NCBI GenBank assembly: GCA_016872595.1
Contig: VGZJ01000017.1
Coordinates: 1 to 42,939, forward strand
DNA length: 42,939 nucleotides
Source: Planctomycetota bacterium
Lineage (GTDB): Bacteria; Planctomycetota; Planctomycetia; Gemmatales; Gemmataceae
Direction: 5' to 3'
The notes beneath the pieces were generated by a model, which was not told the DNA's origin, did not search any database, and was given only the letters and a program-made list of their open reading frames with translations. Made by a program: the position numbers and the translations under genes. Below, in pieces: positions 8,612-20,364 of the stretch (position 1 is its first letter; each line of letters begins with the position of its first letter).

Positions 8612-9409
8612 TTACTGCGCGCGGATGTGGGCGACGCTCTCCGGGGCGACGACGTGAACGAACCCGTCGCTGTTCTCGACTTCGAGGCCGTCGAACGCCA
8701 TGTCGCGGAGCCGGCCGGTTGTGACCGCGCCGCCGGGGTGTTCGATCAACACTTGGCGACCGAGTAGCCCGACGCGCCACTTCCAGTCGGCTTCCACCGC
8801 GACGCGCTCGCCGTTCAGCAGGCGCGCGTATTCGGCGTCGAGCTTGCGGATCACGATGCCGGCCGCGGTGCGGGGGTCGATCAGCCCGCCGCCCACGGTG
8901 CTCAGAGAGGTCGCGTCGGGCAGGTTCGCGGCTGCGAACTCGTCCGCGGTTTGGGTGAGGTTCAGCCCGACGCCGGCGACGGCGGTGACGGCGTCCCCGC
9001 GCCCGCTCTGCTCGATCAGGATGCCGCACACCTTCTTGCCGCGGATCAGCAGATCGTTGGGCCATTTGATGCGGGCCTGCGCGCCGGTCAGTGCGAGAAC
9101 CGCGTCCGCGACCGCGACCGCGGCCCACGCCGTCAGCACGACCGGGCGACACAGCTCCGGCGGCGGGCGCAGCACGACCGACATGAGCAGCGAGCTACCG
9201 GGGCGGCTCTGCCACACGCGCCCGTGTTGCCCGCGCCCGGCGGTCTGTTGGTCCGCGATCAGAACGAGGCCGTCCGTTTCTGCTTCGGCGTCGTCCTCGT
9301 TCGCGAGACGCGCGGCGTGCGTGTTGGTGCTGTCGAGCTCGTCGAACACCAGCACGCGCCGGCCGACGCGCTCGGTGTCGAAGTACCACGTTTCGCGCGG
9401 GGTGAACAT
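8612..9409 (-). CDS. birA: Biotin--[acetyl-CoA-carboxylase] ligase lacking an N-terminal HTH
   Basis: DELDSTNTHAARLA, DQQTAGRGQHGRVW, IKWPNDLLIRGKKVCGILIE, VAGVGLNLTQT. Confidence 0.88.
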   Translation of the reverse strand: MFTPRETWYFDTERVGRRVLVFDELDSTNTHAARLANEDDAEAETDGLVLIADQQTAGRGQHGRVWQSRPGSSLLMSVVLRPPPELCRPVVLTAWAAVAVADAVLALTGAQARIKWPNDLLIRGKKVCGILIEQSGRGDAVTAVAGVGLNLTQTADEFAAANLPDATSLSTVGGGLIDPRTAAGIVIRKLDAEYARLLNGERVAVEADWKWRVGLLGRQVLIEHPGGAVTTGRLRDMAFDGLEVENSDGFVHVVAPESVAHIRAQ

Positions 9410-9444
9410 GTCTCGGCGAGCGGCCGGGTTGATCCCGGCCCTGT

Positions 9445-10311
9445 TTAGGAGAGGTAATCCAACCCGATATCCAGCGCGGGCGCGGAGTGAGTCAGCGCGC
9501 CGACGCTGACGCGGTCCACGCCGGTCGCGGCGATGTCGCGCACCGTCGTCAGGTTCACGCCGCCGGACGCTTCGAGCAACACGCCCGGCGCGACCGCGTC
9601 CCGCCGCGCGACCGCGGCGCGGAGCTGGTCGAGACTCATGTTGTCGAGCAGTACGATATCGGCGCGAACGGCGAGCGCGACTTCGAGTTGGTCGAGCGTG
9701 TCAACTTCCACTTCGACCGGCAGGCCGGCGTTGCCGGCGAAGGCGCGCGCGGCTTCTACCGCGCGGCGCACGTCGCCGCCGATGCCCGCGAGGTGGTTGT
9801 CTTTGATCAGGATTCCGTCGTAGAGGCCGACGCGGTGGTTGGTGCCCCCGCCGGCGCGCACCGCGTACTTCTCCAAGAGCCGCCAGCCGGGAGTCGTCTT
9901 GCGCGTGTCGAGCACCCGCGCGCGGAACCCGCCGGCGGCATCGACGAACTTGCGCGTTAGGCTCGCGACCCCGCTCAGTCGCTGGAGGAAGTTGAGCGCG
10001 GTGCGCTCGGCCGCGAGGACCGCGCGGAGCGGGCCGCCGACGGTGGCGAGAACGGTTCCCCGCGCGGTCGCCGTGCCGTCCGGCACAGCCGGCGTGAACG
10101 CGAGCGCCGCGCTCACGGCGTGACAGACGCGCTCCGCGACCGGCAACCCGGCGACGACGCCCGCGCCGCGCGCGACGAACGCCGCGCGAGCCGTGGTCGA
10201 TTCCGGGATGGTAGCGAGGCTGGTGCGGTCGCCGCCGGTGCCGAGGTCTTCAGACAGCGCGAGCGCGATCAGTGTGTCGGCCGCGCCCGCTTCTGCGGGG
10301 GAGAGTGTCAT
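9445..10311 (-). CDS. nadC: Nicotinate-nucleotide pyrophosphorylase (carboxylating)
   Basis: ALSEDLGTGGDRTS, RTALNFLQRLSGVASLT, DTRKTTPGWRLLEKYAVRAGGGTNHRVGLYDGILIKDNH, EASGGVNLTTV; start at MTLSPAEAG. Confidence 0.9.
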   Translation of the reverse strand: MTLSPAEAGAADTLIALALSEDLGTGGDRTSLATIPESTTARAAFVARGAGVVAGLPVAERVCHAVSAALAFTPAVPDGTATARGTVLATVGGPLRAVLAAERTALNFLQRLSGVASLTRKFVDAAGGFRARVLDTRKTTPGWRLLEKYAVRAGGGTNHRVGLYDGILIKDNHLAGIGGDVRRAVEAARAFAGNAGLPVEVEVDTLDQLEVALAVRADIVLLDNMSLDQLRAAVARRDAVAPGVLLEASGGVNLTTVRDIAATGVDRVSVGALTHSAPALDIGLDYLS

Positions 10312-10346
10312 GGGGCTGTTGTACGGGGTCGCGCCTTCGCAGCGAC

Positions 10347-12908
10347 CTATCCCCACGTGACGAGCGCGGTCTCGAACAGGTGCGGCAGGTTGGCGTGCTT
10401 GGGGAGCACGCGGACGCTGAACCCGAACTGGCCGCTGGTGCGGCACGGGAGCGCGCCCGCGAATGCGGTGCCGTCGCCGTTGGTGTCGCCGGTGGGGGCG
10501 AGTGCGAGCGCCTGCGGTTCGGCGAGGTCGCCCATCGCGTCCAGTACGCCGTGGCACAATTGCACTTCCACGTCGTCCGGCTTGAACGGCCCCAAGAGTA
10601 CGCGCACCTTCACGGGGAACGTGCCCCCGACGCGCATCAGTTCGTTGGTGGGCGCGTCCACCGCGGTCACGCGGACTTGGTGCCAGTCGGCCGTGACGCG
10701 CCGCCGCCACCCGGCCAGTTCCTTCGCCCCGTTCAGCCCGTCGCCGGTGAGGGCCGCGGCCCGGCGCGCGCTCGGCACGTAGCACCGCTCCGCGTACTCC
10801 TCGACCATGCGGTTGGTGTTGAACACCGGGACCAACGTCATGATCGAGCGCTTCATGCGGCGGATCCACTCGCGCGGCAGCCCGCCGGCGTCGCGCTTGT
10901 AGAACGTCGGCGCGATGTCCTGTTCGATTAGGTCGAGCAGCGCGCGGCTCTCGACTTCGTCCTGATACGCGAGGTCCGTGTACTCTTCGCCCGCGCCGAT
11001 GGCCCAGCCGTTGTCGCCGTCGTACCCTTCGACCCACCAGCCGTCGAGGATCGACAGGTTCAGCCCGCCGTTGCCGCACACCTTCATCCCGCTGGTACCG
11101 CTGGCCTCCAGCGGGCGGCGCGGGTTGTTCAGCCACACGTCGCACCCCTGCACGAGGTACCGCGCGACGTTCATGTCGTAGTCCTCGATGAACACGACGC
11201 GCTTGCGCAGGTCGGGCTTGCGCGACTGCTGCACGACGCGCTGGATCAACTCCTTGCCGCCGCGGTCCTGCGGGTGGGCCTTGCCCGCGAAGATGAGCTG
11301 GACCGGCCGGTCCTTGTGGTTCAACAGGTTGACGATGCGCTCGAAGTTGCGGAACGCGAGGTCGCCGCGCTTGTAAGTGGCGAACCGGCGCGCGAACCCG
11401 ATGGTCAGCGCGTCCGGGTCGAGCACCTCGTCGGCCCCGTCCACCTCCGAGGGGGGCGACCCGCGGCGCTTGAGCTGCGCCTTCAGCCGCATCCGGGCCA
11501 TCGCTACCAGCCGCTCGCGGCTGCGCTCGTGCGTGCGCCACAGCTCGCCGTCCGGGATCTGCTCGACGCGCTTCCAAATGGCGAAGTCGGTGGGCCGCGC
11601 CTCCCACTGGATGCCGAGGTAGCGGTCGTACAGTTGCGCCATTTCCGGCGCGAGCCAGCTCTGCGTGTGAACGCCGTTGGTGATGCTCGTGATCGGCACC
11701 TCCGCGGCCGGCAGTTCGGGCCACAGGTCCTTCCACATCTTGCGCGACACGCTCCCGTGCAGCGCGCTCACCCCGTTGGAGACGTTCGCGAGCTTGAGCG
11801 CCAGCACCGTCATGCTGAACAGTTCGGCCTCGTTGGTGGGCTGGTGCCGGCCGAGCGCGGCCATGGCCGCGCGGTCCACGCCCAGCTTCGCCATGTAGTC
11901 GCCGAGGTACTGCTCCATCATGTGCATCGGGAAGGCGTCATTGCCGGCGGGCACCGGCGTGTGGGTCGTAAAGCACGTCCCGGCCTTCACCGCTTCGAGC
12001 GCACTGGCGAAATCGAGCTTCTGTTCCTCGATGAGCAGGCGGATGCGCTCCAGCCCGGTGAACGCGGCGTGCCCCTCGTTCATGTGGCACACGGTCGGCA
12101 TGCGCCCGAGCGCCTTCAGCGCGCGGATGCCGCCAATGCCGAGGACGATTTCTTGCTGGATGCGCGTGTGCAGGTCGCCGCCGTAGAGTTGCGACGAGAT
12201 GGCGCGGTCCGCGGGCGCGTTCTGCGGAATATTGGCGTCGAGCAGGAACAGCGGCACGCGGCCCACCTGAATGTGCCACACGCGCAGGGCTAGCTCGCGC
12301 CCCGGCAGCGGCACCGTCACGATGACGGGCTTGTTGTGCGCGTCCAGTTCCGGCACGAGCGGGAGCGTGAAGAAGTCGTTCTCCGGGTAGCGCTCCTGCT
12401 GCCACCCGTCCACGTTCAGGTACTGGCGGAAGTAGCCCTCGCGGTACATGAGGCTGATGCCGACGAGCGGGATGCCGAGGTCGCTGGCGCTCTTCAGGTG
12501 GTCGCCGGCCAGCACGCCCAAGCCGCCGGAGTACACCGGCACGCTCTCGTGAATGCCGAACTCGGCGCTAAAGTACGCGACGCGCTCGCCGGCTTCCGCC
12601 GCGAACGTCTCTTGGAACCACGTCGGGGCTTTGAGGTAGTGGTCGAGCGCCGCGGCGACGCGGTCCATGTGCGCGAGGAACCCGTCGTCTTCGACGAGTT
12701 GCTCGTAGCGGCTCTGGTCGGTGGCCCCCAGCAGCCGGATGGGGCTGTGGTCGAGCGCCTCAAACAGGTCCGGATTGACGCGACGGAACAGCGCGACGGC
12801 GTCGGCGTTCCAGCACCACCACAGGTTGTAGGCGAGCGTTTGGAGCGGTTTGAGCCGGTCGGGCAGGCACGGCAGAACTGTGAACGGACGGACGGAACGA
12901 CCGGGCAT
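10347..12908 (-). CDS. Alpha-glucan (glycogen/maltodextrin) phosphorylase family
   Basis: LAYNLWWCWNADA, AYFSAEFGIHESVPVYSGGLGVLAGDHLKSASDLGIPLVGISLMYREGYFRQ, VTSITNGVHTQSW-type segment, NNPRRPLEASGTSGMKVCGNGGLNLSILDGWWVEGYDGDNGWAIG. Confidence 0.9.
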   Translation of the reverse strand: MPGRSVRPFTVLPCLPDRLKPLQTLAYNLWWCWNADAVALFRRVNPDLFEALDHSPIRLLGATDQSRYEQLVEDDGFLAHMDRVAAALDHYLKAPTWFQETFAAEAGERVAYFSAEFGIHESVPVYSGGLGVLAGDHLKSASDLGIPLVGISLMYREGYFRQYLNVDGWQQERYPENDFFTLPLVPELDAHNKPVIVTVPLPGRELALRVWHIQVGRVPLFLLDANIPQNAPADRAISSQLYGGDLHTRIQQEIVLGIGGIRALKALGRMPTVCHMNEGHAAFTGLERIRLLIEEQKLDFASALEAVKAGTCFTTHTPVPAGNDAFPMHMMEQYLGDYMAKLGVDRAAMAALGRHQPTNEAELFSMTVLALKLANVSNGVSALHGSVSRKMWKDLWPELPAAEVPITSITNGVHTQSWLAPEMAQLYDRYLGIQWEARPTDFAIWKRVEQIPDGELWRTHERSRERLVAMARMRLKAQLKRRGSPPSEVDGADEVLDPDALTIGFARRFATYKRGDLAFRNFERIVNLLNHKDRPVQLIFAGKAHPQDRGGKELIQRVVQQSRKPDLRKRVVFIEDYDMNVARYLVQGCDVWLNNPRRPLEASGTSGMKVCGNGGLNLSILDGWWVEGYDGDNGWAIGAGEEYTDLAYQDEVESRALLDLIEQDIAPTFYKRDAGGLPREWIRRMKRSIMTLVPVFNTNRMVEEYAERCYVPSARRAAALTGDGLNGAKELAGWRRRVTADWHQVRVTAVDAPTNELMRVGGTFPVKVRVLLGPFKPDDVEVQLCHGVLDAMGDLAEPQALALAPTGDTNGDGTAFAGALPCRTSGQFGFSVRVLPKHANLPHLFETALVTWG

Positions 12909-13473
12909 TCGGGCATCCTCTGCCGAGGGGGATGAGGGGCGGCGAGAGAGGCAACAGCCACCCGGACACGGGCTAATCTAGGCAAACGGGGTGGTGGGGT
13001 CAATTCGAGGTGCGTCGTTCGCGCCCGTGGAGAAGAAGTGCGACCGCGGCGCGAAATCCGCGTCTGCCTCGCGAACGCGGGCTCAATCCGGCGTGGGCGC
13101 TCGTGGCGCGGCGAAAGTCGCGGGTACGACGCCGGTGGAAATGCGAGTCCTTCCTTCACCGCCCTTGAAGTCGCCATGTTCCGTCGCATCCCCTCCCGTC
13201 GCTGCGAACTGATGGGCAAGGCGGGATTCCGGCAGCTTGGCGCTGGGAAGCCCTCACGTTCGGCTCCGTTCAGATGCCCCCGAACGGTGCGTTACCCACT
13301 GTGGGCACCGTGCCCGGTAACGCACCGATGGAACTCTTCGTCGGCGTCGAGAACGGCAGGACCGTCTGGAAACTCGGACCGAAACCCACGTAGTCACATC
13401 ACAGCGCCCATACGCACAGCGCCATTCACGAATACTGAACGGGCGCTCGCACGCTATCCACAGGTATTTCCGT

Positions 13474-13854
13474 ATGACCCCCTTTCCCGTACAGGTTCTC
13501 GACACTTGCCTTGTGTTGAGCCTGTGCGCCTGCGCGACAAACGGATTCGTTGACGCTCCAATACCGCAGCAACTGCCCGAAATCGTGCGCGTGATGCGGG
13601 ACGGAGATAAGGGGCCGTGCGGTGCGCGTGCCGGCCGGGTGACGGCCGAGACACAAGATAGTGTCACGGTCGAGTTCTATGAGCGCTACACCGAGTGGAC
13701 CGTGGACACCGATGAGCAGCGCCGGCCCGTTCGGAAGCGGACGTACATTTATCCCGCGCTCACCCCGCAGGAGTTGAAGTTGCGCGGTCCCATAGCAGAG
13801 GCTAAGCTGCCCGAACGTGTCGGCCGCGCGTCGCACCTCATCATGCTCGGTTGA
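13474..13854 (+). CDS. Lipoprotein-like ORF, possibly the N-terminal half of a disrupted PDZ gene
   Basis: Lipobox-like LSLCACATNGF; ends within the left arm of a perfect palindrome. Confidence 0.5.
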   Translation: MTPFPVQVLDTCLVLSLCACATNGFVDAPIPQQLPEIVRVMRDGDKGPCGARAGRVTAETQDSVTVEFYERYTEWTVDTDEQRRPVRKRTYIYPALTPQELKLRGPIAEAKLPERVGRASHLIMLG

Positions 13855-13924
13855 ACCCCTCTGGTTAGAGGCGGCGAAATTCCCGGGATTTCGCCGCCTC
13901 TAACCAGAGGGGTTCAACCGAGCA
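13844..13924. repeat. Perfect long palindrome, 37-bp arms, 7-nt centre
   Basis: TGCTCGGTTGAACCCCTCTGGTTAGAGGCGGCGAAAT-TCCCGGG-ATTTCGCCGCCTCTAACCAGAGGGGTTCAACCGAGCA. Confidence 0.97.
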
Positions 13925-14200
13925 CACTTCTTTGAGACGGCCGATGTCGGGGTTGAAGTCGCTTTCAAGGGCAAGGACATAACGATTGGCAAGCTGACGC
14001 CCGGTTCGCCGCTCACAAAGTACGGCATCAAAGAGGGCGACATCAAAACGCGCATCAACGACAAGGAAACCAAGACTGCGAACGACCTGCGGCGCGAGTT
14101 GCGGTACTCGTTGGCGCTGGAAGCGGGCATCTTCCACATCACCCGCGGCGACCAGAAACTCACACGCATCGTCTACTTCACGAACGAGCTCGAGAGGTGA
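13922..14200 (+). pseudogene. PDZ-domain C-terminal fragment without a start codon
   Basis: Frame reads AHFFETADVGVEVAFKGKDITIGKLTPGSPLTKYGIKEGDIKTRINDKETKTANDLRRELRYSLALEAGIFHITRGDQKLTRIVYFTNELER*; in-frame TAA inside the palindrome just upstream. Confidence 0.65.
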
Positions 14201-14216
14201 CCGCCCTTCGCTTCGC

Positions 14217-14807
<591 letters not shown>

Positions 14808-15038
14808 GCGTCGCTCTCAGTAAGGTCGGTGTACGGACAGGCCGGGTACGGGCGCGAATCGCGCGGGGGGCGAGCGTGTACCACGGTAGCGACTGTTCTA
14901 TCGCAGTGGCCGCGACTCCGGCACCGTCGCGGGTAAGCTCAGCGCCGTCGGCCTGCCAGCGTGTGATCCGGTTCCGTGTCGCGCCCGCCGTTCGCCGCAG
15001 CGTACCGCGCGGGGGTCGCGCGCACTACCCCAACGCGC

Positions 15039-15518
15039 TCACACCTTGCGGCGGTAGTGGGCCTCCATGAACTGGTGCCACGTGCCGTCTTCGGCGCGGT
15101 ACCGCGACGACAGTACGCGGTGATCGGGCGAAAGGAACTCGATGGTGTCCTGATACTTCGCGGTCTTGGTCGGGTCCGCGAAGCTCGGCCCCTCGGCGTC
15201 GAGCACGAGTTTGTTGCCGCTCGCGTCCATGGTACCCTCGTACACCCACATGTGCGTCATCATCGAGCCGATGAAGGTGCCGAGGTACTTGCCCTTCGCC
15301 GGGTCGAAGCCGAGCGTCATCACGGTGGCCGCGGGCGCGCCGTCCGCGCCGGGCATCGTGCCGAAGCACTGCACCCACACGTTGAGCGAGCGCACCGACT
15401 CGGTGCCGGTGTGGACTACGGGCGGCTGGTCCGGGCCGTTCGGCGCGTTCATCTCCCATGCCCACTCGCCCACGAGCCGCTCCAGCCACTTGTGTTCCGC
15501 CTGCGGGTGCGCGTTCAT
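15039..15518 (-). CDS. DUF1579-like protein
   Basis: HKWLERLVGEWAWE, GKYLGTFIGSMMTHMWVYEGTMD, GPSFADPTKTAKYQDTIEFLSPDHRVLSSR. Confidence 0.75.
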   Translation of the reverse strand: MNAHPQAEHKWLERLVGEWAWEMNAPNGPDQPPVVHTGTESVRSLNVWVQCFGTMPGADGAPAATVMTLGFDPAKGKYLGTFIGSMMTHMWVYEGTMDASGNKLVLDAEGPSFADPTKTAKYQDTIEFLSPDHRVLSSRYRAEDGTWHQFMEAHYRRKV

Positions 15519-15704
15519 GTGTCACCTGCTGGGTTCGGGCGAAGGCGGGACTGTACGCCCGGCGCGGCGCGAACGCGAGGTCAGTCGCACGCGCCGGACA
15601 GTAGAGGGTGCAGGACACGTTTTGCGAACCGGTAGCGGTTGGGGTACAAGGGAGGATGGGAAACCACTTCCGGAGTCGACCCCAAGTGTAAGGCAGGACA
15701 GCCC

Positions 15705-17089
15705 ATGGCGAAACGCAAACCATCACCCGAGCAACTCGCTGCCGTGAAGGAACTCGCCAAGCAGTGGGGCAAACTCATCGCTCGGAACGCCTACGGCAGC
15801 GACGGGCCGACTCTCGATACCGACTTCGACGAGATGGAGCAGATCGCCGCCGCCGCCACGGCCGGGCTGGTCGAAGGCACCCTCGAGCACCTCACCCAAC
15901 AGCACGCACAACGACTGCCCGGCGAGCTACCCTGTCCCACCTGCCAAAAGCTCTGCGGTGTCGAACGCCGGCCGCGCCAGGTCGTCGCACGCGGAGCCAC
16001 CGTCACGCTCCAGGAACCCGTCGCACACGGCAACGCCTGTCGGCGGGACTTTTCCCCCCAGAGGCCTCACCTGCGACTTGATTCCCACGGGTACCGTCCG
16101 TCCGTGCTCGCCAAGGTCGTTCTCGTCGGGGCCACGCTCCCGTCGTTCGAGTTGGCCGCCAGGGCCCTCCGGCTCCTGGCCGATGTCTCGATCAGTGGCC
16201 GCCACGTCGGACGGCTGACCGAGGCCATCGGGTCGGAACTGGTTGTCGAACGGGACAGGCAAGCCGAAGCCCGCCGCACGCGGAAGCTCGCCGCTTGTGT
16301 TCCCAACCCGCCCTCGGTCGTTGCGGTCGAGGTGGATGGCGGTCGATACCAGCGGCGAGCGGAAGGGCTCGGGTGCGGGGCACGCGACCCGCACTGGCGT
16401 GAGGACAAGGTGGCCTGTCTGGTGACGCTGTCGAGCAGCACCCGCGAGGTCGACCCACAACCCGAGCCGCGAGCGTGCTTCCTGGACCGCAGGCACGTCC
16501 GGGACACGACGCAGTGCCCGCGCGGCGAGCAATCCCAGTCAGCCGACGAGGGCACCCCGAGTGTATCGGAATCCAAGCCGGAAGGCGGTGGTTCGCGGGC
16601 TACGTCGCGGTGGTGGACTTCGTCCACGTATTGGGTTACGTGTGGCAAGCGGCGAGCGTGGTCGTTGGTAGCGAGGCGGAACAGTGGGCTCGTTACGCGA
16701 AGTGGACGCGCGGTTGCTGGCAGGGTCGCGTGTCGGAGGTGCTGATCGAACTGGATCACGAGCAGGAGCGACTGGGTCGAGTCCCCGAGGATGCGGCGGC
16801 GGCCGACCCGCGTGTGGTGCTGGAACGGGTGCGCGGGTATCGGAGGAACAACGTAGACCGGATGAAGTACCCGGAGTACCGGCGGCGTGGTCTGCCGGTG
16901 ACGAGTTCGTGGGTGGAGTCACTGATCGAGGAGATCAACTACCGGGTCAAGGGGACGGAAAAGTTCTGGAACGAGTCCGGGGCGGAAAGTGTCCTCCAAG
17001 TTCGGGCGGCTGTGCTGAGCGAGGACGACCGACTCGCCAAGCACCTCGACGCCCGACCGGGTTCAGCTTTCCGCAGACCGATCAACTAG
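15705..17089 (+). mobile_element. ISKra4-like transposase, degenerate (frameshift and probable internal deletion)
   Basis: Frame 1: MAKRKPSPEQ...CPTCQKLCG...VVAVEVDGGRYQRR...HWREDKVACLVTLSSS; continues in another frame: VVDFVHVLGYVWQAASVVVGSEAEQWARYAKWTRGCWQGR...GLPVTSSWVESLIEEINYRVKGTEKFWNESGAESVLQVRAA. Confidence 0.75.
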
Positions 17090-17164
17090 GCTGCTTGATT
17101 GCAAACCCGGTCCTACACCCGACGGTAGAATAGCCCGACACGCGCCGCCCACCCGGAACCCGCC

Positions 17165-19090
<1,926 letters not shown>

Positions 19091-19101
19091 CGGTCACATA
19101 T

Positions 19102-19128
19102 CTCTCCCCCATGCTCTGATGGGGAGAG
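19102..19128. terminator. Hairpin CTCTCCCC(C)AT-GCTCTG-ATGGGGAGAG after selB
   Basis: Near-perfect stem 11 nt after the selB stop. Confidence 0.5.
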
Positions 19129-19166
19129 GTGTGCGCCGCGGCCGACACGGGCGCGCCGACTCCGGC

Positions 19167-19530
19167 TCACAACTTCACGTCGCCCACGGTGTCGCGGAGC
19201 TTCTCGCACGCGCTCGCCCAGCGGCGGCGGATCGTGCGCTCGTCCACGTTGAACGGTGTCGCGATGCGGCCCTGTGTCCACCCGTTATAGAACACCAGCC
19301 CCACCACCTCGCGCTCGTCGGGGGGGAGCGCGTCCACGGCCTCGTGGAACCGGACCCACAGGTCGAAGTCTGCGGTGCCGGTCGCGTCCGGGTCGGCCTC
19401 GGCCCGGTGAACGGGGCGGTCGCTGTCGTCCGGCAGGTCGAGAGTGACCGGCCGCCTCCCCTTGCACCGCCGCGCGAGGTCGATGAGCTCGCGGCGACCA
19501 AGGTCGCGACGGTGAAGACTGCGACCGGGA
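19167..19530 (-). pseudogene. ECF sigma factor remnant (C-terminal part)
   Basis: Minus-strand frame: RRELIDLARRCKGRRPVTLDLPDDSDRPVHRAEADPDATGTADFDLWVRFHEAVDALPPDEREVVGLVFYNGWTQGRIATPFNVDERTIRRRWASACEKLRDTVGDVKL*; upstream part degenerate, no start seen. Confidence 0.65.
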
Positions 19531-19547
19531 GGTAACTGGGCGAAACA

Positions 19548-19572
19548 GGCCGGCGCGCGCCGCGCGCCGGCC
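19548..19572. terminator. GC-rich hairpin GGCCGGCGCGC-gcc-GCGCGCCGGCC downstream of the fasciclin gene
   Basis: Perfect 11-bp stem 3' of the minus-strand gene ending at 19587. Confidence 0.55.
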
Positions 19573-19586
19573 CCCGCGCCCCGCGA

Positions 19587-20069
19587 CTACTTCGGCATCA
19601 GCACCGTGTCGATGACGTGAACGACGCCGTTGCTGGCCTTCAGGTCCGCGGCCACGACCATCGCGCCGCCCACGGTCACGGTCTTCCCGTCCACCGCGAT
19701 CTTGAACTTCGTCCCTTGCAGGGTTTCCACTTCCTTGCCGTCCAGCTTGACCACTTCGGCCGCGACCCACGTGCCCTTGACAGCGTGGGCGGTCAGGATC
19801 TTCTTGAGCAGTTCCTTGTCGCCCTTCACCTTCTCCAGCGTCTCCTTGTCGATCTTCTTGAACGCGGCGTCGGTGGGCGCGAACACGGTCCACTCGCCCT
19901 TGCCCTTGAGCACGTCCACCAGCCCGGCTTCCTTCACTAGCGACAACAGGATGGTGTGGTCCTTCGACCCGGCGACGATGTCGGCGATGGTCTTGGGCTC
20001 GTCGGCGCGGGCGGACCCAGCGGCGAGGACGAGCGCGGCGACGGCGCTAGCGATGAACTTGGCCTTCAT
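19587..20069 (-). CDS. Fasciclin (FAS1) domain secreted protein
   Basis: Signal peptide MKAKFIASAVAALVLAAGSARA; GEWTVFAPTDAAFKKI; NGVVHVIDTVLMP. Confidence 0.9.
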   Translation of the reverse strand: MKAKFIASAVAALVLAAGSARADEPKTIADIVAGSKDHTILLSLVKEAGLVDVLKGKGEWTVFAPTDAAFKKIDKETLEKVKGDKELLKKILTAHAVKGTWVAAEVVKLDGKEVETLQGTKFKIAVDGKTVTVGGAMVVAADLKASNGVVHVIDTVLMPK

Positions 20070-20309
20070 ACGAACGACTCCGAAACGTAACACGTTGAGG
20101 GCACCGGCCGGGGCCGGCGGCCGGGCGTACTCGCGCCCGGCAGCCCACGTTTCGCGGCCCCGATTGTGCCGGATTCGCTGTTTTTTCCAGTATTTTTCTG
20201 CTGTTAAGAGCGGCGTGGGTCTGCGGTTAATGGCAGTTTCGCAGCGCGAGGAGGAACTCGTTCCACGCTGAACGATGTGGGCTACAGGCACCGCAAAGAG
20301 TCAGAGGAG

Positions 20310-20364
20310 TTGATCCACAGAGTACGCACAGCCCCTCTGTGGCTCCTGTGTAGTCTGTGATCAA
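20310..20364. repeat. Imperfect palindromic element (TTGATCCACAGAGTACGCACAG...CTGTGTAGTCTGTGATCAA)
   Basis: Arms complementary with two 1-nt bulges and one mismatch; overlaps the 3' end of the ada-like gene. Confidence 0.6.

Noticed and set aside
9445-11736. 763-aa minus-strand ORF covering nadC and half of the phosphorylase
   Set aside because: Only the C-terminal 288 codons (from 10311) are NadC; the rest is an Arg/Ala/Gly-rich shadow frame over the phosphorylase gene.
13285-13327. CGGTGCGTTACC/GGTAACGCACCG as a transposon end pair
   Set aside because: Only 12-bp arms with a short spacer; more simply a hairpin, mentioned only with the unassigned frame.
13852-13854. TGA in the lipoprotein-like ORF as a selenocysteine codon (given selB in the window)
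   Set aside because: Following codons in the same frame do not give a coherent protein, and the palindrome explains the local structure better.
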